NCBI RefSeq assembly: GCF_030012985.1
Contig: NZ_CP120233.1
Coordinates: 2,153,001-2,217,000, forward strand
Reading direction: 5' to 3'
Length of the DNA: 64,000 bases
Origin: Microbulbifer sp. VAAF005
Lineage (GTDB): Bacteria > Pseudomonadota > Gammaproteobacteria > Pseudomonadales > Cellvibrionaceae
Made by a program: the position numbers and the translations under genes. Each line of letters starts with the position of its first letter. Position 1 is the first letter of the stretch. The notes beneath the pieces are model-generated. The model did not search any database, was not told the origin of the DNA, and saw nothing but the letters and a program-made list of their open reading frames with translations. Of this stretch, positions 63,933-64,000 are shown piece by piece.

Positions 63933-64000
63933 TAGCTCGCCACTCTTTTGCGTTTCTTTTTCTTTTTGCGTACCCCGTGATACACGTTTTCTGCCCCTTC
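63933..64000 (-). CDS. C-terminus of an unidentified lysine-rich protein (partial)
   Basis: The minus-strand frame entering at the right edge codes EGAENVYHGV, then RKKKKKRKRVAS, and stops with TAG at 63933. Only 22 codons are in the window. The position, upstream of dapA on the same strand, and the orderly basic tail suggest a real gene end, but nothing identifies it. Confidence 0.35.

Noticed and set aside
1..64000. CRISPR array
   Set aside because: No set of evenly spaced direct repeats with unique spacers was seen; the only tandem repeat is within hvfA.

Overview
The window reads as chromosome of a marine-type gammaproteobacterium. The gene orders dnaX-ybaB-recR-rnd-ycgL-ycgN and dapA-bamC, together with the many TonB receptors, suggest a Cellvibrionales relative such as Microbulbifer; the genus is inference from gene content and protein style, not a match I could run.

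Layout. 1-4.2 kb: minus-strand capsule export genes (kpsM-kpsT-kpsE-kpsD, the last cut by the window edge). 4.2-11.8 kb: an AT-rich accessory stretch with a Rieske-like protein that has lost its cluster ligands, a YciI protein, an IS3 element that has split a small secreted-protein gene, an IS5 element whose transposase carries a stop codon, a small lipoprotein and an S51 peptidase. 12-13.7 kb: tRNA-Ala(GGC) and gltX. 14-18.8 kb: an alpha-type chaperone-usher fimbrial locus whose usher is frameshifted and whose chaperone lies on the opposite strand. 19-24.4 kb: glycerophosphodiesterase plus a G3P-dehydrogenase-like flavoprotein, dusA, tal and a TerB-like gene.

24.5-29.5 kb, minus strand: a STAS/PP2C partner-switch pair, mlaA, and a compact RiPP locus (hvfA-hvfB-hvfC type). 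The hvfA-like precursor carries six EGKCG motifs, followed by a terminator-like hairpin, an MNIO/DUF692 enzyme and its DUF2063 partner. This is the most interesting system in the window. 29.7-39.5 kb: hrpA, a POT peptide transporter, an amidase that appears to lack a normal start codon, a CoxE-type vWA protein with its MoxR ATPase, and a membrane-anchored winged-helix-like protein. 40-45.7 kb: a 263-bp MITE whose ends resemble the IS5 ends found 32 kb away, then ycgN-ycgL-rnd-recR-ybaB-dnaX. dnaX keeps the full set of signals for programmed frameshifting.

45.9-60 kb, plus strand: ECF sigma factor, FecR, an STN-containing TonB receptor, two more TonB receptors, a convergent transglutaminase/TPR lipoprotein and a second POT transporter. 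Together these look like a regulated nutrient (perhaps siderophore or peptide) uptake region. 60-64 kb, minus strand: a TSUP permease, then dapA-bamC-metallo-beta-lactamase-fold hydrolase as one operon, and the C-terminus of an unidentified lysine-rich protein.
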